A program made the position numbers and the translations under genes. Source: Rhodospirillales bacterium (GTDB taxonomy: Bacteria; Pseudomonadota; Alphaproteobacteria; Rhodospirillales; Defluviicoccaceae). Taken from it: 6,439 nucleotides of DNA. The notes beneath the pieces were generated by a model, which was given only the letters and a program-made list of their open reading frames with translations, did no database searches and was not told the DNA's origin. The stretch is from NCBI GenBank assembly GCA_030622775.1, contig JAUXFS010000110.1:1-6439 (forward strand), read 5' to 3'. Of this stretch, positions 1 through 4,727 are shown piece after piece. The number at the start of each line of letters is the position of its first letter. Position 1 is the stretch's first letter.

Positions 1-8
1 GCGCGGGC

Positions 9-22
9 TTGACCAAAGTCAA
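9..22. promoter_or_regulatory. FNR/CRP-family operator (TTGAC-N4-GTCAA)
   Basis: The sequence TTGACCAAAGTCAA is an exact inverted repeat with five-base arms and a four-base spacer. The FNR/ANR consensus is TTGAT-N4-ATCAA, so each half differs only at its innermost base and symmetry is kept. Such sites control anaerobic nar and denitrification promoters. FNR, FnrP, ANR, NNR/DNR and NarR recognise very similar sites, so the regulator cannot be named from the site. If it acts as a class II activator site (centre near -41.5), transcription would start near position 57, giving a leader of roughly 230 bases before the first sure gene. No clear -10 hexamer is seen; GGTAGT at 46-51 is a weak candidate. 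It could instead serve a gene to the left of the window. Confidence 0.72.
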
Positions 23-64
23 ATTACACGAACCTCGATCCGTGCGGTAGTCAGGAATGACACG

Positions 65-295
65 ATGTTCGAGTCTTTTTTCGAGCGCCTCGGCCTTGCA
101 CGAAATGCGATTGATGCACTGCGTCAAAACAATGCCCTTGCCCACGAGCCTTGCGGTTCTCCCCGAGTCGATTGTGCATCGCACAAGATCGTCGACCGCG
201 ACTTCCAGGCACAGTCGCGGTCCGTTCCCGAGGGCAGCTTCATGAGCAGCGAATTAGGTTCAAGCGAAACAAAAAAGGTCGATCATGACCACTGA
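65..295 (+). CDS. Possible small upstream ORF, 76 aa, function unknown (doubtful)
   Basis: An ATG at 65 has AGGA at 53-56, eight bases upstream, and opens a 76-codon frame. Its TGA at 293-295 lies 11 bases inside the start of the double transporter, which would allow translational coupling. The predicted product is hydrophilic, with an amphipathic-looking N-terminus (MFESFFERLGLARNAIDALR), two cysteines near the middle and a charged tail ending KKVDHDH. It has no signal peptide or membrane segment, and I do not recognise it. Against it, third-position GC is clearly lower than in the flanking gene, the frame covers three inverted repeats, and a start of transcription near 57 would leave almost no room for its ribosome site. 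It may be only a leader RNA with a chance open frame. Confidence 0.22.
   Translation: MFESFFERLGLARNAIDALRQNNALAHEPCGSPRVDCASHKIVDRDFQAQSRSVPEGSFMSSELGSSETKKVDHDH
111..127. other. Leader inverted repeat 1
   Basis: TTGATGCA-C-TGCGTCAA is an eight-base inverted repeat around a single central base, with one T/G mismatch that would be a G-U pair in RNA. As RNA it folds into a seven-pair stem with a three-base loop. As DNA, its arms TTGAT and GTCAA are FNR-like half-sites, but with a seven-base spacer instead of four, so a normal FNR dimer should not fit. Its centre lies about 103 bases downstream of the centre of the FNR-type site. Confidence 0.45.
172..186. other. Leader inverted repeat 2 (short hairpin)
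   Basis: TTGTGC-ATC-GCACAA is a perfect six-base inverted repeat around three bases. In the transcript it would form a short hairpin, ending only seven bases before the next and stronger one. There is no T-run after it, so it is not a terminator. Confidence 0.4.
194..222 (+). other. Leader stem-loop 3 (10-bp perfect stem)
   Basis: The arms GACCGCGACT (194-203) and AGTCGCGGTC (213-222) are exact reverse complements separated by nine bases, giving a GC-rich ten-pair stem. No U-tract follows, so intrinsic termination is unlikely. It ends 52 bases before the AAGG Shine-Dalgarno sequence at 275-278. It could be an RNA regulatory element, a stability element or a protein-binding dyad; the sequence alone does not decide. 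Confidence 0.5.
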
Positions 296-3008
296 CGCCG
301 CGGAAACGACCCGCCCGGGAGCCGCCACGGAAACGAGGAAGCGGTACTCGGTCCTCACCATGAACACGTTGGCCTTCACGGTCAATTTCGCGGTGTGGAC
401 GATGTTTTCCGTTCTCGGCATCAAGATCAAAGGCGAGCTCGGCCTCAACGAAACGGAGTTCGGCCTGTTGGTGGCGACACCGATCCTGACCGGCTCGCTC
501 GTGCGTCTGCCCCTCGGGGTGCTTACCGACCGCTTTGGCGGACGCATCGTCTTCTTCATCCAGATGATCCTGGTCGCCATCCCCTGCTACGGGCTGGCGT
601 TCGCGGATCAGTATTGGCAATACTTGGTCGTCGGCCTGTTCGTGGGGCTTGCGGGCGGCTCCTTCGCGATCGGTATCGCCTACACGTCCGCCTGGTTTCC
701 CAAGGAGAAGCAAGGCACGGCGATGGGCATCTTCGGCGCCGGCAACGCCGGAGCCGCGGTCACCAACCTGGCCGCTCCGTTGATCATCGTGGCTCTGGGT
801 TGGCGCGCCGTCCCGCAGATCTACTCTGTGGCCATGGTGGTGATGGCCATCGCTTTCTGGTTTCTCACCTACCCCGATCCCAAGCTCGAGGAGCGTCGCC
901 GCAAAGGGAGCTTCCCGGCGCTCGGCGATCAAATGGCGCCTCTCGTGGAGCCCCGTGTCTGGCGATTCGGTCTTGCCTACTACTTCGTGTTCGGGGGGTT
1001 TGTCGCCCTCGCCCTCTGGCTTCCGAAATACTACGTCACGGAATACGGACTCGATCTTCAGACCGCGGCATTGATCACCATGTGCTTTACCTTGCCCTCC
1101 GGTCTCATCCGCGCCCTGGGCGGGTGGGCCTCCGACAAATGGGGCGGCGATACCGTTACGTGGTGGGTGTTCTGGGTCAGCATGGTTTGCCTGTTCTTCC
1201 TTTCCTACCCGCCGACAACATTCGTCGTCCACGGGATCAAGGGAGACGTGGCCATCGACATCGCGGTGGGCGTCGTCTTGTTCACCGTCTTCATCTTCGT
1301 CATTGGCATGGCTCAAGGGATCGGCAAGGCCAGCGTCTATCGAAGCCTGGCCGACCACTACCCGGAGAATATGGGCTCGGTGGGCGGCTTGGTTGGCGTG
1401 ATCGGCGGGCTGGGCGGGTTTACGCTCCCGATCATGTTCGGTATCGCGGTCGACGCGACGGGCGTCCGTAGCAGCGCCTTTATGCTGATGTATGCCGTTC
1501 TCGCGGGGGTGATGATCTGGACCTGGATGGCGTCCAGGGGCGAGCGCGAGGAGATCCTGGAACGCGATCCGGCCCTTCGCGACCTGATGGTCAAGGATCG
1601 GTTGGTGGCGGCAGGTGCGGCCGGTGGCCGCTGGTTGAGAAACTGGCGCCCGGATGACGAGGCCTTCTGGCAGAAGACGGGGCGTGGGATCGCCTTGCGC
1701 AATCTGATCCTTTCCATGCCGGCCTTGTTCTTGTCGTTTGCCGTTTGGATGGTCTGGAGCGTGATGGTCGTCGAACTTCCCAGGATCGGCTTCGCGTTCC
1801 CCACCGACAAGCTCTTCTGGCTGGCGGCGGCGCCGGGAATCTCGGGCGCGATCCTGCGGCTCGCGTACTCCTTCGTCGTGCCAATCTTCGGCGGACGGAA
1901 CTGGACGGTGTTCAGCACGGCGTCCCTGCTGCTCCCCACTCTCTGGATGGCTTTGGCGGTGCAAGACCCGACCACGAACTATGCCGTGTTCGTCGTCATC
2001 GCGCTGTTGTGCGGTCTTGGCGGCGGCAATTTCTCCGCCAGCATGGCCAACATCAGCTTCTTCTTTCCCAGGAAGATGCAAGGCACCGCCTTGGGCTGGA
2101 ACGCCGGGATCGGCAATCTCGGCGTCGGCGTCATGCAGGCAGTGGTGCCGTTGATCATCTACGGCGGAGCGCTGGCCGTCCTCGGCGGCGGACCCCAGGC
2201 CCATGAAGATCAAGGGGTCGTAAGCGAGGTCTGGTTGCAGAATGCCGGCTTCATCTGGATTCCGTTCATTCTCGTCTCGACCATCGCCGCGGCATGGGGC
2301 CAGAACAACATCCGGGGCGCCAAGGCGACGTTCGGCGAGCAGATGGTGATTTTCCGGCGGAAACACGCTTGGCTGCTGGGATGGCTCTATACCGGCACGT
2401 TCGGCTCGTTCATCGGATTCGCGGCGGCCTTCCCGATCTTGTTGTCGACGCTGTTCCCGGGATCGGGAGCTCTTCAGTGGGCGTTCGTCGGGCCTTTGGT
2501 GGGCGCCTTGGTTCGTCCGCTCGGGGGGTGGCTGTCCGATCGCCACGGCGGGGCCAAGGTCACGTTGTGGAACTTCGCGTTCATGCTCGCGGCGGCGATC
2601 GGCGTCCTGATGTTCATGCCTTCGGAGTCCGGCGGTAACCAGCTTCCAGGGTTCTTCGTGGCCTTCGTCGTGCTGTTCATCACCACGGGCATCGGCAATG
2701 GCTCGGTGTTCCGTGTGGTGCCGACCGTCTTCATGAAGCTGCACGAGCGGCGTGCGGAAGGCCAGGACGAGGCAGCGCATGCGCAAGCGATCACCGAGGG
2801 CGACATCGAGTCGTCGGTAGCGTTGGGATTTACCGCCGCACTCGCCGCGCTCGGGCTGTTCTTCGTGCCGGCGCTCGTCGCCATTTCCATCGGGGCCACG
2901 GGTACGCCGCAGGCCGCCTGGATCTCCTTTATCGCGTTCTACATGAGCTGCCTGTTTGTGACCTGGTGGTGGTACCGGCGCAAAGGAGCGGAGGTTCGCT
3001 GCCCCTAG
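285..3008 (+). CDS. narK: NarK1-NarK2 double-module nitrate/nitrite transporter
   Basis: This 907-residue inner-membrane protein joins two complete nitrate/nitrite porter (NNP, major facilitator) modules, about twice the usual NarK length. Module 1 (about 20-415) has the MFS motif around TDRFGGR (81-87), candidate nitrate-binding Arg74 and Arg276, a nitrate signature near GGSFAIGIAYTSAWFP (124-139) and a second one at GIGKASVYR (345-353). This is the NarK1 nitrate/proton symport style. A polar linker (about 417-467) leads to module 2, which has Arg525, GGGNFSASMANISFFFP (579-595), Arg744 and GIGNGSVFRVVP (802-813), the NarK2 nitrate/nitrite exchange style. About 24 membrane helices are expected, as in the Paracoccus fusion. 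Start ATG 285 has AAGG six bases upstream; the next ATG (360) has no ribosome site. Transport modes are inferred from family resemblance. Oddity: TM11 of module 2 lacks the IPK motif found in the neighbouring NarK. Confidence 0.95.
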   Translation: MTTDAAETTRPGAATETRKRYSVLTMNTLAFTVNFAVWTMFSVLGIKIKGELGLNETEFGLLVATPILTGSLVRLPLGVLTDRFGGRIVFFIQMILVAIPCYGLAFADQYWQYLVVGLFVGLAGGSFAIGIAYTSAWFPKEKQGTAMGIFGAGNAGAAVTNLAAPLIIVALGWRAVPQIYSVAMVVMAIAFWFLTYPDPKLEERRRKGSFPALGDQMAPLVEPRVWRFGLAYYFVFGGFVALALWLPKYYVTEYGLDLQTAALITMCFTLPSGLIRALGGWASDKWGGDTVTWWVFWVSMVCLFFLSYPPTTFVVHGIKGDVAIDIAVGVVLFTVFIFVIGMAQGIGKASVYRSLADHYPENMGSVGGLVGVIGGLGGFTLPIMFGIAVDATGVRSSAFMLMYAVLAGVMIWTWMASRGEREEILERDPALRDLMVKDRLVAAGAAGGRWLRNWRPDDEAFWQKTGRGIALRNLILSMPALFLSFAVWMVWSVMVVELPRIGFAFPTDKLFWLAAAPGISGAILRLAYSFVVPIFGGRNWTVFSTASLLLPTLWMALAVQDPTTNYAVFVVIALLCGLGGGNFSASMANISFFFPRKMQGTALGWNAGIGNLGVGVMQAVVPLIIYGGALAVLGGGPQAHEDQGVVSEVWLQNAGFIWIPFILVSTIAAAWGQNNIRGAKATFGEQMVIFRRKHAWLLGWLYTGTFGSFIGFAAAFPILLSTLFPGSGALQWAFVGPLVGALVRPLGGWLSDRHGGAKVTLWNFAFMLAAAIGVLMFMPSESGGNQLPGFFVAFVVLFITTGIGNGSVFRVVPTVFMKLHERRAEGQDEAAHAQAITEGDIESSVALGFTAALAALGLFFVPALVAISIGATGTPQAAWISFIAFYMSCLFVTWWWYRRKGAEVRCP
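2049..2070 (+). repeat. 22-base direct repeat shared by the two narK genes, copy A
   Basis: This stretch encodes NISFFFP of the nitrate signature in module 2 of the double transporter. It is identical base for base to 3497-3518 in the second narK, 1448 bases away, and sits in the same codon phase. It reflects a conserved motif plus shared codon choice, through either common ancestry or gene conversion. Confidence 0.8.
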
Positions 3009-3026
3009 GTTGTCGCCACGTCAATT

Positions 3027-3046
3027 GAGCTTCCAGCGGGAAGTTC
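3027..3046 (+). other. Stem-loop in the narK-narK gap
   Basis: GAGCTTCC (3027-3034) pairs with GGAAGTTC (3039-3046) around the loop AGCG, giving eight pairs including one G-U. It begins 18 bases after the stop of the double transporter and ends 15 bases before the Shine-Dalgarno sequence of the next gene. No T-run follows, so it is not a classical terminator. A role in mRNA processing or in protecting the 3' end of the upstream message is possible but unproven. Confidence 0.4.
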
Positions 3047-3073
3047 TCGTGCTCAAGATCAAGAGGAACTCTG

Positions 3074-4675
3074 ATGTCTGACATAAAAAAGTGGGATGTT
3101 GAGGATAACGAGTTTTGGGAATCCACCGGCAAGAAGATCGCCAACCGGAATCTTTGGATCTCCATCCCCTGCCTCCTCTGCGGCTTCGCCGTCTGGCTGT
3201 ACTGGGGGATCATCACCGTTCAGATGATCAATCTGGGCTTCCCCTTCGCGCAAGGCGAGCTGTTCACTCTCGCCGCCATCGCCGGGCTGACGGGAGCGAC
3301 GCTGCGCATCCCCTCGTCCTTCTTCATCCGGATCGCGGGGGGGCGCAACACCATCTTCCTGACGACCTCGTTGCTGATCTTTCCGGCGGCGGGCACGGGC
3401 TTCCTCCTGCAGGATCCCAACACCCCGTTGTGGCAGTTCCAGATAATGGCGCTGCTTTCGGGCTTCGGTGGCGGCAACTTCGCCTCCTCGATGTCGAACA
3501 TCAGCTTCTTCTTTCCCAAGAGGGTGCAGGGCTATTCGCTGGGCATGAACGCCGGCCTCGGCAATTTCGGCGTCACCACCATGCAGATCCTTGTTCCCCT
3601 GGTGATGACCTTCGGCGTCCTCGGCGGACCGATGATCCTGGAGACCACATCGGGCACCCTGATCGGTAAGATCCCCGCCGGCACCGAAACCTTCATTCAA
3701 AACGCCGGCTACGTCTGGGTCGTCATCCTGGTTCCGCTGGTCATCGCCGCATGGTTCGGCATGAACAACATCGTCGCCGATCACGTCACGCCCAACTACG
3801 GCACGACGGCCACGGCATTCGCCAAGATCCTCGGCATGTTGGCCATCGGTTTCGTGACCGCGGTCGGCGGCCTGTGGCTCATGCTGCCGGAAGGCGCGGG
3901 CGGCTCGGGTTTGAATTTAAGTAAATGGATCGTGTTGCCGATTGTAGTCGCGGCGACCGTTGTCGGACTATGGCTGATCCCGGGATCAATCCGAGAAAGC
4001 CTGACTCAGCAGTACAAGATCTTCAACAACAAGCACACCTGGGCAATGACCGTCATCTACACGATGACATTCGGTTCGTTCATTGGATACGCCGCCGCCT
4101 TCGGTCTCGCCATCAAGGTCATCTTCGGCTTCCAACACGTCATGGTCGATGGGGTGATGACACACAACATGGCCAACCCCGACGGCCCGAGCGCGTTGAT
4201 GTTCGCGTGGACAGGCCCGTTCATCGGCGCCCTCATTCGTCCTATCGGCGGCATGATCTCCGACAAGATCGGCGGAGCCAAGGTGACACAGTTAGTCTCC
4301 GTGGTGATGATCGCCTGCGCACTGGGCGTCGCCTATTTCATGAAGCAGGCTTACGGATCCGCGACGCCGCAGGATTACTTCGTTCCCTTCCTCGTTCTGT
4401 TCCTCGTTCTGTTCGCCGCTACCGGCATCGGCAACGGTTCCACCTTCCGCACCATTGCCGTCGTGTTCGACAAGCAGCAGGCTGGCCCGGTTCTGGGGTG
4501 GACTCCGGCCATCGCCGCCTATGGCGCTTTCATCATCCCCAAGGTGTTCGGCGAGCAGATCAAAGCCACCACGCCCGAGTATGCGCTCTACGGCTTCGCC
4601 GCCTTCTACATGCTCTGCATCGTCATCAACTGGTGGTTCTATCTGCGGAAGGGCGCCTACGTGAAGAACCCCTAA
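3074..4675 (+). CDS. narK: Single-module NarK-type nitrate/nitrite transporter with an extra membrane-segment pair
   Basis: This 533-residue inner-membrane protein is a NarK2-type member of the NNP family and probably exchanges cytoplasmic nitrite for external nitrate. The N-terminus (FWESTGKKIANRNLW) is typical of NarK2. Candidate substrate arginines are Arg78 and Arg389; nitrate signatures are GGGNFASSMSNISFFFP (132-148) and GIGNGSTFR (451-459); IPK (488-490) lies in TM11. It is longer than E. coli NarK (about 463 residues). Residues about 236-310 hold two added hydrophobic segments (252-271 and 285-302) where NarK normally has a short cytoplasmic loop, suggesting 14 helices. The TM7-8 loop (about 351-376) is extended and the TM10-11 loop (465-475) is shortened. 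ATG 3074 has AGAGGA six bases upstream. It lies 65 bases after the double transporter and 52 before narG, with no terminator seen. The extra helices are my reading of hydrophobicity, not a software prediction. Confidence 0.93.
   Translation: MSDIKKWDVEDNEFWESTGKKIANRNLWISIPCLLCGFAVWLYWGIITVQMINLGFPFAQGELFTLAAIAGLTGATLRIPSSFFIRIAGGRNTIFLTTSLLIFPAAGTGFLLQDPNTPLWQFQIMALLSGFGGGNFASSMSNISFFFPKRVQGYSLGMNAGLGNFGVTTMQILVPLVMTFGVLGGPMILETTSGTLIGKIPAGTETFIQNAGYVWVVILVPLVIAAWFGMNNIVADHVTPNYGTTATAFAKILGMLAIGFVTAVGGLWLMLPEGAGGSGLNLSKWIVLPIVVAATVVGLWLIPGSIRESLTQQYKIFNNKHTWAMTVIYTMTFGSFIGYAAAFGLAIKVIFGFQHVMVDGVMTHNMANPDGPSALMFAWTGPFIGALIRPIGGMISDKIGGAKVTQLVSVVMIACALGVAYFMKQAYGSATPQDYFVPFLVLFLVLFAATGIGNGSTFRTIAVVFDKQQAGPVLGWTPAIAAYGAFIIPKVFGEQIKATTPEYALYGFAAFYMLCIVINWWFYLRKGAYVKNP
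3497..3518 (+). repeat. 22-base direct repeat shared by the two narK genes, copy B
   Basis: Identical to 2049-2070 and in the same reading phase, encoding NISFFFP (142-148) of the nitrate signature. Recombination between the copies would delete 1448 bases and leave one in-frame chimeric transporter. Confidence 0.8.
4390..4413 (+). repeat. 12-base tandem duplication within narK
   Basis: The unit CCTCGTTCTGTT occurs twice head to tail (4390-4401 and 4402-4413). It gives the residue run LVLFLVLF (440-447) just before the second nitrate signature. Module 2 of the double transporter is four residues shorter at the matching place (FVVLFITTGIGNG), whereas E. coli NarK, as I recall it, has the longer spacing. 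It may be a true slippage duplication or a chance match of repeated codons. Confidence 0.75.
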
Positions 4676-4727
4676 GAAGGCCGGCAAACGGTGCTGTGTT
4701 CGATTCAACTCTAACGAGGAAAACGTC

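Noticed and set aside
111..222. NasT/ANTAR-type antitermination leader
   Set aside because: ANTAR targets are paired hairpins with six-base loops followed by a terminator. The loops here are three, three and nine bases and there is no terminator.
194..240. Intrinsic terminator in the leader
   Set aside because: The ten-pair stem is strong, but the bases after it (CGTTCCCGAGG) contain no T-tract.
57..245. 62-codon frame starting at ATG 57
   Set aside because: Its start codon directly follows AGGA with no spacing, its product is a Ser/Arg-rich sequence without features, and it shares the region with the slightly better frame from 65.
240..2786. Very long open frame on the minus strand (848 codons) opposite the double transporter
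   Set aside because: The translation is dominated by His, Arg, Asp, Glu, Gly and Pro with no domain pattern, as expected from the antisense of a GC-rich membrane protein gene. The plus-strand frame has clear NarK motifs.
3010..3024. TTGTC-N5-GTCAA in the gap between the two transporter genes, as a second FNR site
   Set aside because: The spacer is five bases rather than four and one arm is off consensus, so an FNR-family dimer is not expected to bind.
4676..4727. Separate promoter or terminator between narK and narG
   Set aside because: The 52-base gap holds only a Shine-Dalgarno sequence; I see no dyad followed by T bases and no FNR-type site.
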